Source: DATDAH01 sp963845425
Lineage (GTDB): Bacteria > Actinomycetota > Acidimicrobiia > Acidimicrobiales > DATDAH01
NCBI GenBank assembly: GCA_963845425.1
Contig: CAWJSC010000010.1
Coordinates: 434,001 to 498,000 of the forward strand
Direction of reading: 5' to 3'
DNA: 64,000 nt
Shown here: in pieces, positions 37,842 to 45,976 of the stretch
Layout: each line of letters starts with the position of its first letter
Numbering within the stretch: the first letter of the stretch is position 1
Made by a program: the position numbers and the translations under genes
The notes under the pieces: generated by a model
What the model was told of the DNA's origin: nothing
Databases searched by the model: none
The model's input: only the letters and a program-made list of their open reading frames with translations

Positions 37842-39281
37842 TCAGGCGGGGACGACGAGGAGCCAGTTGTCGTCCTCGTAGGCGACCTGCCAGGTGGAGG
37901 AGGCGGTGAGCTCCTCGGCCAGGTCGGCGTCGGTGTTCCAGAGGACGGCGTCGGCGTCCCAGCGCTCGGCGATCTGCTCCCAACCCTCGTCGCCCTTCAT
38001 CAGGGTGCGGTAGTCGTCGATGACCTCGACGGGGAACATGTCGTAGCGGTCGTCGATGAAGACGGGCATGTCCACGTAGCGGGCCTCGAGGTAGTTACCC
38101 ACGAAGTCCCGGCTGATGACCCGGACGTCGGGGCCGACCAGGTCGTGGGCCTCCATCCAGTCCACGGCCTCGGTCGGGTAGAACGCCAGGTCGGCCTGGG
38201 GGCCCCGCAGGGCGCCCAGGGCGACGAGCAGGGTGAGGGCCCCGAGCCCGATGCCCACCGTCCGGAAGACCGGCCGGCGCTCGTGGCCCAGGTCGCTCCC
38301 CAGGCCCGCCAGGGCGGGGGCCACGGCGGCCATGACGATGATCCCTGCGGGGGCCACGTTGCGGGCGCTGGTCAGGGCCAGGCCGGTGAACACCAGGAGG
38401 GGCAGGAAGGCCCGGAACCGGCGGTGGCGGGCCAGCAGGGCCAGCACGGACAGCCCGGCCATCAGCACGAGCAGGCGGGGGGCCAGGTCGCCGTAGTCCG
38501 GCGGCCGCCACTCGTCGATGAAGCGCAGGGTGTCGGCCTTGCCGAGCAGCTCGATCGGGAACACGAGCAGCTTCGGGCCGATCGGGTTCACCGCACCCAG
38601 CAGCAGGCCCAGGCCGGCCCAGGCGGACACCCGCAGCTCCCGCCGGGCGGATTCCCGGTCGAGCCAGCGGCCGACCACGAGGGTGCCCAGGAGCACGAGA
38701 CCCATCGGGAACGAGCCGTGGGTGTTCACCCAGACCCAGAGCAGCGGTGCCGCCACCCAGGTCGGTCCGGCCCCGTTGGCCAGGACGTACAGGGCGGCCA
38801 GGCCGACGAAGCCGAAGAGCATCGGGCGTTCGGCCCAGCCCTCGGTGCCCATCAGCAGGATCGGCAGGATCAGCGCGGCGCGCACGACCACGGCGCCGGC
38901 GGGCTCGGTCAGGCGCCACAGGAGGTGGGCCAGGAGGGCTGTGGTCAACCCGATCACGATCCGGACCCCCCCCAGACCCCCGACGGCCTCGGCCACGGCG
39001 TAGAGGGCGGAGGCCAGCCACGACTGCACCGTCCAGGGCTCCCCTGCGGCCGTGAAGCTGTAGGAGTCGGCGGCCGGGATGCCGCTGTCCAGGATGAGGC
39101 GGCCCGTCGCCAGGTGGGTGAAGAAGCTGTTGTCCGACAGGCGCTGGAGGCCGATGAGCAGGCCCGCCAGGGTGACGACGAGGCCGACCAGGGCCTCCAG
39201 GGAGAGGCCCCGGGCCTCGTCGGACGCGGAAGCGTCCCCGGTGGGCGTCGCCGCCGACCGGGGACGCTGGATCGTCGCCAC
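37842..39281 (-). CDS. Polytopic membrane protein of the Tad operon, GT-C-like
   Basis: The 479-residue protein has about 10-12 hydrophobic helices, with a luminal motif after the first: FFTHLATGRLILDSGIPAADSYSF followed by GEPWTVQSWLASALYAV. This W-x-H/HLATG and E/QW pattern is typical of uncharacterised GT-C-like membrane proteins that resemble dolichyl-phosphate-mannose transferases. A soluble C-terminal domain (about residues 360-479, FVGNYLEARYVDMPVFIDDRYDMFP) follows the last helix. It starts 20 bases after the tadC stop and ends the operon, so a role in modifying pilin or pilus subunits is plausible, though only from position. Confidence 0.65.
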   Translation of the reverse strand: MATIQRPRSAATPTGDASASDEARGLSLEALVGLVVTLAGLLIGLQRLSDNSFFTHLATGRLILDSGIPAADSYSFTAAGEPWTVQSWLASALYAVAEAVGGLGGVRIVIGLTTALLAHLLWRLTEPAGAVVVRAALILPILLMGTEGWAERPMLFGFVGLAALYVLANGAGPTWVAAPLLWVWVNTHGSFPMGLVLLGTLVVGRWLDRESARRELRVSAWAGLGLLLGAVNPIGPKLLVFPIELLGKADTLRFIDEWRPPDYGDLAPRLLVLMAGLSVLALLARHRRFRAFLPLLVFTGLALTSARNVAPAGIIVMAAVAPALAGLGSDLGHERRPVFRTVGIGLGALTLLVALGALRGPQADLAFYPTEAVDWMEAHDLVGPDVRVISRDFVGNYLEARYVDMPVFIDDRYDMFPVEVIDDYRTLMKGDEGWEQIAERWDADAVLWNTDADLAEELTASSTWQVAYEDDNWLLVVPA

Positions 39282-39301
39282 GGCCGTCGCCGTCCCGGAG
39301 C

Positions 39302-40216
39302 TCAGAAGCTCCGGGAGATGTTGATCATGGCCGGTCCGATGACCACCACGAACAGCGCCGGGAAGATGCAGAACACCATCGGGATCAGCATCTTGACGGG
39401 GGCCTTCTGGGCCTTCTCCTGGGCCAGCTGGCGCCGCTTGATGCGCATCTCGTCGGCCTGGGCCCGCAGGACCCGGCCGATGGACACGCCGAAGGCGTCG
39501 GCCTGCAGGATGGCCAGCACGAAGGAGCGGATCTCAGGGACGTTGGTCCGGGTCTCCATGGCCCGCATGGCGTCGGCCCGGGACGAACCGGCCCGCAGCT
39601 CGCCCAACATGCGGGCGAACTCGTCGGAGAGCGGCCCGGGCACCGAGCTGACGGTCCGGTCGACGGCCTGCTCGAAGCCGAGGCCGGCCTCGACGCTGAT
39701 GGTCAGCAGGTCGAGGATGTCCGGCAGCTTGCGCTGCATGGTCACCTGGCGCTCCTCGACCCGGCGGTTCAGCACCGAGTCGGGGCCGAGGGCCAGGACG
39801 GCACCGCCGAGGCCCAGCAGGCCGAGGCGGAGGATGCCGTCGACGGGCAGGAACACCGTGACGATGATGAACCAGAACGGGATCGCCACCACGGTGATGA
39901 CCCGGATGGCCAGGAACCGGTCCACCCCGTCCGCACTGATGCGGCCGGCGTAGATGAACTTCTTGCGCACGGTGTCGACGTAGCCCACCGGCGTGAAGCG
40001 ACCGCCCAGGGCGGTCAGGCCCTTGAAGACCGGAAGCAGCGCCCGCTGGTAGAACGGGATCAGCAGCTCCTGGTCACGGACGTCCTGGACCTCGTAGCCC
40101 TCCAGCTGGCGCAGGGAGGACCGGACGACGGCCTTCTCCTCGGCGTCACTGAGCAGCGTGTAGACGACGAAGCCGACGACCCCGGCGATCAGGGCGAGGG
40201 CGAGATAGAGCAGCAT
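39302..40216 (-). CDS. tadC: TadC, inner-membrane platform protein (T2SS F family)
   Basis: TadC with TadB forms the membrane platform on which the Tad ATPase acts to build the Flp pilus. The 304-residue protein has N-terminal helix LLYLALALIAGVVGFVVYTL, a central pair of helices (IRVITVVAIPFWFIIVTVFL), then a cytosolic T2SSF domain (KLPDILDLLTISVEAGLGFEQAVDRTVSSVPGPLSDEFARML, LAILQADAFGVSIGRVLRAQADEMR) and a C-terminal helix VKMLIPMVFCIFPALFVVVIG. The layout is normal for TadC. It starts 12 bases after the tadB fusion gene. Confidence 0.95.
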   Translation of the reverse strand: MLLYLALALIAGVVGFVVYTLLSDAEEKAVVRSSLRQLEGYEVQDVRDQELLIPFYQRALLPVFKGLTALGGRFTPVGYVDTVRKKFIYAGRISADGVDRFLAIRVITVVAIPFWFIIVTVFLPVDGILRLGLLGLGGAVLALGPDSVLNRRVEERQVTMQRKLPDILDLLTISVEAGLGFEQAVDRTVSSVPGPLSDEFARMLGELRAGSSRADAMRAMETRTNVPEIRSFVLAILQADAFGVSIGRVLRAQADEMRIKRRQLAQEKAQKAPVKMLIPMVFCIFPALFVVVIGPAMINISRSF

Positions 40217-40228
40217 CAGTCAGGCCTC

Positions 40229-42175
40229 TCAGACATCGATCTCGATGAGCTTCTTCATCCACCAGAAGCCGAATCCGGCCAGGAGCCCGGCACCGATCAG
40301 CATGATGTTGCCGAGCCGCTCGCTGAACAGGACCCCGATGTACTCCGGGTTGATGACCCACATGGCGGCGCCCAGGCCGATCGGCAGGAAGCCGAGGACC
40401 ATGGCCGACACCTTGCCCTCCGCCGTGAGGGCGTCGACGTCGCGACGCAGGCGCTCCCGGGCCACCATCGTCTCGGCCACGGTCATCAGCAGTTCCGCCA
40501 GGTTCCCGCCGACTTCGCGCTGGATCCCGATGGCCATGACGGCCCACCGGAAGTCCGCGCTGCCCATCCGGTCCGCGGCGGCATCGAGGGCTTCCTCGAG
40601 CGGGCGGCCCAGACGGGACTCGGTCACGACCCGACGCAGCTCGTAGCCGATCGGGTCCTCCACCTCCCGGGACACGGCCTCGACGCCCTGCATGAGCGAG
40701 TAGCCGGCTCGCAGGGTCCCGGAGAGGAGCGAGAGCATGTCGGGGAGCTGGGCGTTGAACTTCTTCAGGCGGCGCTTGGCCTTGAAGTTGAGCGCGGCCG
40801 ACGGGAGCATGATCGCCAGGCCGGTCAGGAGCGCCGTGCCCACGAGGCTGCGGGTCAGGACCAGGCTCAGCAGCCCCACCACGCCGACCATGGCGGCGTA
40901 GAAGAAGAGGGCCTCCGCCGCCCGGAGGGGCATGTCGGCCCGCTCCAGCTTGGCCTCGACGCCGGCCAGGAAGCCCTGGCGGTCGGCGAAGTCCTCCGTC
41001 ATCTCCACTGCACGCTGGATCAGGGCGGTCTTGACCAGGCCGCCGTCCTCGTCCTCGTCGCGGATCGTCTCGTCGACGAAGCCCTCCGAGTACGGCTGCA
41101 GGACGTTGGTCAGGTGGCTGTCGTCCCGCTGGGTCAGCATGATCAGGGCGAAGGCCCCGAGGCCGGCGGCGAACAGGATGAGGAAGACGCCGACGTACTT
41201 GGCCAGGTCACTCTGCAACAGGCCGTCGCCGCCGCTGACCACGGTCTGGGCGAACAGGTCCGCCGGCTTGACCGTCTGGGACCCCCGCACGAAGGTGGCC
41301 GTGGTCGTGGCGTCACCGACCTGGAGCTGGATGTCGGCCACCGCACCGGCGTCGTCGCCGGTCGGTGGGTCGTAGGCCAGCACGTACTGCTGGTCGATGC
41401 TCTGGGCCACGGTGGTGCCCAGCTCGTCGAGCTGCTCGGAGTCGGGCGTGGTGACCAGTTGGCCACCGGCCCGCGCCACGACGTCCTCGAGGCCGCCGGT
41501 GTCGAGGCGCTCGCCCTCCAGGCCGATGGCGTACACGGGCGCCCCGACGTTGCGCAGGGTGCCGACGGCGTCGCCCGCCGTGGTCAGGGAGGCGAAGCTG
41601 CCGCTCCCGGTGATGACGACGACCGTGGGCTGGGCCTCGGGGTCGGCATCGGCGTCGAGGACGCCGGCGGCGCCTTGGATGCCGTTCCACAGCACGCTCT
41701 CGCCGTTGGCCTGGAGCTCGCTGATGCTCTCCAGCACCCGCTCCCGGTCGGTGGTGAGCGGCCGCAGGGGTACGAAACGGTCCGAGAAGGTGACGATGCC
41801 CACCGGGGTGTCCGCGGGCAGGCCCTCCACCACGGCGGTGACGCCGTCGCGGATGTCGGCCATCACCGGGTCCATGGCCTCGGACGTGTCCACGGCGATG
41901 ACCACCGCACGGCTGCCGCCGGCGGCAGCCAGGGGGACGACCTCGCCCACCAGGTCCCGCTCGACGCCGTTGTCGGTGATGACCGCGTCGGCCACGTCGG
42001 CCTCGTCGCCGCCGTAGGCGAAGGTCACGCGCACGACGTCGCCGCCCGTGGCGTCCACCCCGCGCACGGCGAGGAAGGGCGCGGCGGTGTCCTCGTCGGC
42101 GGCCCGGGCCAGGCCCGGCACGACCAGGACGAGGCCGGCCAGCAGCATCGCCAGGGCGACCCGCACGACCTTCAT
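40229..42175 (-). CDS. Secreted VWA domain fused to TadB platform protein
   Basis: The 648-residue protein begins with a signal peptide (VALAMLLAGLVLVVPGLARA), then a von Willebrand A domain (about residues 85-270). The metal-site loop reads VVIAVDTSEAMDP, with D-x-S conserved but a third position altered, and VVVITGSGSF lacks the usual Asp-Gly. After a membrane helix (YVGVFLILFAAGLGAFALIML) comes a complete TadB-like half: LERADMPLRAAEALFFYAAM, LPDMLSLLSGTLRAGYSLMQGVEAVSREVEDPIGYEL, FRWAVMAIGIQREVGGNLAEL and two C-terminal helices. TadB alone is about 300 residues, so the N-terminal half is an addition that would face outside the membrane. The ATG overlaps the cpaF stop by four bases. Confidence 0.9.
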   Translation of the reverse strand: MKVVRVALAMLLAGLVLVVPGLARAADEDTAAPFLAVRGVDATGGDVVRVTFAYGGDEADVADAVITDNGVERDLVGEVVPLAAAGGSRAVVIAVDTSEAMDPVMADIRDGVTAVVEGLPADTPVGIVTFSDRFVPLRPLTTDRERVLESISELQANGESVLWNGIQGAAGVLDADADPEAQPTVVVITGSGSFASLTTAGDAVGTLRNVGAPVYAIGLEGERLDTGGLEDVVARAGGQLVTTPDSEQLDELGTTVAQSIDQQYVLAYDPPTGDDAGAVADIQLQVGDATTTATFVRGSQTVKPADLFAQTVVSGGDGLLQSDLAKYVGVFLILFAAGLGAFALIMLTQRDDSHLTNVLQPYSEGFVDETIRDEDEDGGLVKTALIQRAVEMTEDFADRQGFLAGVEAKLERADMPLRAAEALFFYAAMVGVVGLLSLVLTRSLVGTALLTGLAIMLPSAALNFKAKRRLKKFNAQLPDMLSLLSGTLRAGYSLMQGVEAVSREVEDPIGYELRRVVTESRLGRPLEEALDAAADRMGSADFRWAVMAIGIQREVGGNLAELLMTVAETMVARERLRRDVDALTAEGKVSAMVLGFLPIGLGAAMWVINPEYIGVLFSERLGNIMLIGAGLLAGFGFWWMKKLIEIDV

Positions 42176-43536
42176 CGAGCGGAGCCGATCATCTGGTGAC
42201 CGCCGCGGGGCTCGGGCTGGAACACCTCGGGACCGAGGCGGATGCCCAGGTCCTGGAGCTTCTCGGTGAACTTGGGCCGCACACCGGTGGCCTTGAGGTG
42301 GCCGCGGAACTTGCCCCGCTCGTCCACGCCTGCGCCGTAGTCGAAGAGGAACACGTCCTGGAGGGTGATGACGTCACCCTCCATGCCCTGCACCTCGGTC
42401 ACGTGGGTGATGCGCCGGGTGCCGTCCCGCAGGCGGGTCAGCTGGACGATGCAGTCCAGGGCACTGGCCATCTGCTCCCGGATGGCCCGGATCGGCAGGT
42501 CGAAGCCCGCCATCAGGGTCATCGTCTCGATTCGGGAGAGGGTGTCCCGAGGCGTGTTGGAGTGGATGGTGGTGATCGAGCCGTCATGGCCCGTGTTCAT
42601 GGCCTGGAGCATGTCCAGGGCCTCTCCGGCACGACACTCCCCGACCACGATCCGGTCGGGACGCATGCGCAGGGCGTTCTTGACGAGGTCACGGATGGTG
42701 ACCTGGCCCCGGCCCTCGATGTTGGGGGGCCGGGCCTCCAGGGCCAACACGTGGTCCTGGTGCAGCTGGAGCTCCTTGGCGTCCTCGATGGTGACGATGC
42801 GCTCGTCGGCGGGGATGAACGAGGAGAGCACGTTCAACGTCGTGGTCTTACCGGTACCGGTACCGCCGGCGACGATGAGGTTGAGGCGACCGACCACACA
42901 GGCCTGCAGGAAGCGGGCCGACGCCGCGTTCAGCGTGCCGAAGCGGATCAGGTCGTCGATCTGGAACGGGTCCTTGGAGAACTTCCGGATGGTGAGGAAC
43001 GGGCCGCCGATGGCGAGGGGATGGATCACCGCGTTGACGCGGGAGCCGTCCGGGAGCCGGGCGTCCACCATGGGGCTGGACTCGTCGAGACGGCGTCCGA
43101 CCTCGCTCACGATCTTGTCGATGATGCGCCGGAGGTGCTCCTCGTCGACGAAGCGGGCGTCGGTCTTCTCCAGCTTGCCGGAGCGCTCGATGTAGACCGA
43201 GGACGGGCCGTTGACCATGACCTCGGTGAGCTCCTCGTCGTTGAGGAGGCGGTCGATGGGCCCGTAGCCGAGGATGTCGTCGGAGACGTCCTGGATGAGC
43301 TGGGCCTTGTCGGCGGCCGACAGCGGCGCCCGCTCCTGGGCCAGGGCGGCGTGGAGCTGCTCGTGGACCCGACGGCGCAGGTCCTCCTCGGAGATCCGCT
43401 TGTCGTAGAGGATGGGACCCAGCTCGTCGATGAGGACGTGGTGGATCTTGTGCCGCAGCTCATCGAGCACGGGGTCCCGGAGACCGGGCTGGCCGGCGGG
43501 GGTGCCTCCGTCCTGTAGACGCTTGTACAGCGACAT
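42172..43536 (-). CDS. cpaF: CpaF/TadA pilus assembly ATPase
   Basis: TadA/CpaF powers pilus extension and retraction. The 454-residue sequence has the N-terminal region (HKIHHVLIDELGPILYD), DILGYGPIDRLLNDEELTEVMVNGPSSVYIE, then Walker A NLIVAGGTGTGKTTTLNVLSSFIPADERIVTIEDAKELQL, the Asp box and Walker B RMRPDRIVVGECRAGEALDMLQAMNTGHDGSITTIHSNTPRD, and the arginine/His box after it. All type II/IV secretion ATPase motifs are intact. It is translationally coupled to the downstream VWA-tadB gene. Thirty bases separate it from tadZ. Confidence 0.96.
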   Translation of the reverse strand: MSLYKRLQDGGTPAGQPGLRDPVLDELRHKIHHVLIDELGPILYDKRISEEDLRRRVHEQLHAALAQERAPLSAADKAQLIQDVSDDILGYGPIDRLLNDEELTEVMVNGPSSVYIERSGKLEKTDARFVDEEHLRRIIDKIVSEVGRRLDESSPMVDARLPDGSRVNAVIHPLAIGGPFLTIRKFSKDPFQIDDLIRFGTLNAASARFLQACVVGRLNLIVAGGTGTGKTTTLNVLSSFIPADERIVTIEDAKELQLHQDHVLALEARPPNIEGRGQVTIRDLVKNALRMRPDRIVVGECRAGEALDMLQAMNTGHDGSITTIHSNTPRDTLSRIETMTLMAGFDLPIRAIREQMASALDCIVQLTRLRDGTRRITHVTEVQGMEGDVITLQDVFLFDYGAGVDERGKFRGHLKATGVRPKFTEKLQDLGIRLGPEVFQPEPRGGHQMIGSAR

Positions 43537-43565
43537 CTGCTTCTCCTCGGCGGTCGGGCGCTCGC

Positions 43566-44900
43566 TCAGCGAGCGGTGTTCTCAGCGGTCAGGAACGTGT
43601 CGGCGAGTTGCTCGATGGCCCGGGTCACCGCCGCCTTCGGGGCGGCGAGCACCACGGGCATGCCCTTGTTCACCGACTGGGGCACGACGACGTCACTGGG
43701 GATCAGGGCGTCGGCCTTGACCTGCAGCGTCTTCTCGACCTCGCTCACGTCGAGCTTCACCTTGGAGTTGGCCCGGTTGAGCACGAGGCGCAGCTTGGAC
43801 ATCGGGGTGTCGAGCAGCCGCAGGGTCTGCAGGCCGATCTTCACGTTCTTGATGTTCGGGATGTCCATCCCCGCGACGAGCAGGACGTCGTCACTGATCT
43901 CGATGAGGCCGAGGACGACATCGTTGAAGTACGCGGGCGTGTCGATGATCACGTGGCTGCAGAAGGAGCGCAGGAGCTCGACGATGCGCACCATCTCCTC
44001 GCCCCGGATCTGGTCGGCGAAGGCCGGCTCCAGCGGGGCGGGCAGCACGTACAGGCCGGAGGCCTCGTGCTGGACCAGCAGGCTCTGCAGCATCGACGAA
44101 TCCAGGCCCCGGTCCAGGGAGCTGACGGCGTCGACGATGGTGTGCTGGGGGGCCAGCTTCAGCATGACGGCCACGTCGCCGAACTGCAGGTCCGCGTCGA
44201 CCAGCGCCACGGGGCGATTGCTCTTCTTGGCCAGGCGCACGGCCACGTTGCAGGCGATCATCGACTTGCCCGCCCCACCCTTGGTGGAGAAGACGGTGAT
44301 GACCTGGCCGTCGGTGGTGGGCTCGGGAGCGCCCACCACGTAGCCCGGATCCATCGGGGCCGGGGTCTGCGAGCCGGAGGCCAGCATGTCGCCCACCCGC
44401 TTGACGGTCATGGCCAGCTGCGACAGGTCCTGCAGCGGGAGCACGTCGCGCACGCCGGCCCGCAGGGCCTGCTGGAGCACGTCGGTGGTCAGCTGCTCGG
44501 CGATGAGGATGGCGCCGACCTCGGGCCGGGGCCGGGTCAGGCGTTCGACGACGACGAGCTGATCCGGCGAGGCCATCGACGGGCCGAGCACCACCACCAG
44601 GGGGGTGCCGTTTAGCTTGGCCGCCAGGGCCTCGATCGAGGGGAACGGGATGGCGTGGGCGCCCAGCTGCACGGCCAGCTGGTTCCGGGTCATCTCGTCG
44701 GCGTCGACGGTGGCCAGGGGCAGGTGGCTCAGATCCGGGGCCGCCGACAGCGGCTCGAGGCCCAAGGTCCCGTTGTCGCCGAAGGGCTCCCCTCCCGCGT
44801 AGCCCGTGGGCACCGACACCCCGATGGGCGCCAGCTCCACGCCCGCAGCGCCACCGAACGAGTCGGTGCTGCCGAGGGGGTCAGAGTACAGGTTGCTCAT
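43566..44900 (-). CDS. tadZ: TadZ/CpaE-type localisation ATPase
   Basis: TadZ/CpaE places the pilus machine, usually at a cell pole. The 444-residue protein has an N-terminal atypical receiver-like domain (about residues 60-190: LATVDADEMTRNQLAVQLGAHAIPF, LRAGVRDVLPLQDLSQLAM) without the acidic phosphorylation site, and a C-terminal MinD/ParA ATPase domain with the deviant Walker A VFSTKGGAGKSMIACNVAVRL, then LVDADLQFGDVAVMLKL and IIDTPAYFNDVVLGLIEIS. It is in the usual place between cpaB and cpaF. Confidence 0.92.
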   Translation of the reverse strand: MSNLYSDPLGSTDSFGGAAGVELAPIGVSVPTGYAGGEPFGDNGTLGLEPLSAAPDLSHLPLATVDADEMTRNQLAVQLGAHAIPFPSIEALAAKLNGTPLVVVLGPSMASPDQLVVVERLTRPRPEVGAILIAEQLTTDVLQQALRAGVRDVLPLQDLSQLAMTVKRVGDMLASGSQTPAPMDPGYVVGAPEPTTDGQVITVFSTKGGAGKSMIACNVAVRLAKKSNRPVALVDADLQFGDVAVMLKLAPQHTIVDAVSSLDRGLDSSMLQSLLVQHEASGLYVLPAPLEPAFADQIRGEEMVRIVELLRSFCSHVIIDTPAYFNDVVLGLIEISDDVLLVAGMDIPNIKNVKIGLQTLRLLDTPMSKLRLVLNRANSKVKLDVSEVEKTLQVKADALIPSDVVVPQSVNKGMPVVLAAPKAAVTRAIEQLADTFLTAENTAR

Positions 44901-44951
44901 GGCTCAGGCTCCGGTGCGGGTGTAGGACGGTCGGGGGTCAGGACCGGACGG

Positions 44952-45791
44952 CTACTGCGGGCCGTCGGGGCCGTAGGGGGTCAGGGTCCCGAAGCGGGTG
45001 CGGGAGTCGGTCTCACCGGGCAGGTCATCGACCTCGCTGAGGTCGATCCGGGGGATCGGCAGGGCCTGGTAGTCGGGGCCGGTGAGGGCGAGGCTGAGGA
45101 TGCCGGGCTGGGAGGCGATGAGCTGGGCGGCCTCGACCGGCAGGTCCAGGGTGATCAGGCCGCTGCTCACCGGCGCCGCGGCCGCGGCGTCGTCCGCCGC
45201 CGCCTGCTCCCCGGGCTGGGGTGCGGCCTGGGTGCCGATGGCCAGGATGCGGACCTGGTGGTAGAGGAGCCGGGAATCGCGGCCATAGAGGTCGTTGTCG
45301 GAGGTGTTGACGACCGTGCCGTCACCCGGCTCGGTGCTCATGAAGATGTCGACGAGGTCGCCGGGGACCAGGAGGCCGGCCACCGCGTTCGCGCTGTCCA
45401 CCGAGATCGTGTAGGCGACGTGGTTCTCCTCGAGCCGCTGGCCGAAGCCGATCGAGCTCGTGGTCGGGTCCACGAACATGCCGTCGACCAGCACCTGGTT
45501 GGCCGCCAGGTTGTTCAGGGCGACCTTGCCCGAGATCTGGTCCGGGTCGGTGATGCGGGTGGCGGGCAGGAACTCGCGGGCGATCTCGTCCTCGACGATC
45601 AGGCCCTCCGCCATGGCCTGTTCACCCGGCACCCCCTGGGGGATGTCGGCCCGGACGACGAGAACCGGCACGCGCTCGGCGTCCCCGTTCGCCCGGTCCT
45701 CGACGCCGCTCACGTAGTTGAGCACGACGAATGCGGCGATGCAGCCCACGGCGATCGCCGCGATGAGAATCATGGTCCTGCGAGAGCTCAC
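44952..45791 (-). CDS. cpaB: CpaB/RcpC-type Flp pilus assembly protein
   Basis: CpaB is a periplasmic/extracytoplasmic assembly factor of the Tad system. The 279-residue protein has an N-terminal membrane helix (TMILIAAIAVGCIAAFVVLNYV), a SAF domain (residues about 45-120: VPVLVVRADIPQGVPGEQAMAEGLIVEDEIA, LAANQVLVDGMF) and the RcpC/CpaB C-terminal domain (ISVDSANAVAGLLVPGDLVDIFMST, LITLDLPVEAAQLIA). AGAGG seven bases before the GTG at 45791 supports this start; an upstream TTG at 45815 would add eight residues. It is the first gene of the Tad operon, with about 120 bases to the rpsA terminator upstream. Confidence 0.92.
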   Translation of the reverse strand: MSSRRTMILIAAIAVGCIAAFVVLNYVSGVEDRANGDAERVPVLVVRADIPQGVPGEQAMAEGLIVEDEIAREFLPATRITDPDQISGKVALNNLAANQVLVDGMFVDPTTSSIGFGQRLEENHVAYTISVDSANAVAGLLVPGDLVDIFMSTEPGDGTVVNTSDNDLYGRDSRLLYHQVRILAIGTQAAPQPGEQAAADDAAAAAPVSSGLITLDLPVEAAQLIASQPGILSLALTGPDYQALPIPRIDLSEVDDLPGETDSRTRFGTLTPYGPDGPQ

Positions 45792-45912
45792 GTCCGACCT
45801 CTTTGTTTGCGCCAATGCCGGTGGGATCCCGGCGGTGTCCCTCCATTGGTCGGCCGGACCATGCCCGTGCTTAGCGATTGCCCGCGATGCCCGCGATGCC
45901 GGCCGAGAACGG

Positions 45913-45944
45913 CGAACGCCCCCCGGCGGACCGGGGGGCGTTCG
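45913..45944 (-). terminator. Hairpin terminator after rpsA
   Basis: A perfect 14-pair stem (CGAACGCCCCCCGG on one side) encloses the loop CGGA, 33 bases after the rpsA stop. There is no U tract. It separates rpsA from the Tad operon promoter region downstream. Confidence 0.9.
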
Positions 45945-45976
45945 GGGGATCGGTTCCCGCTCGGGGCGGGCGGCAA

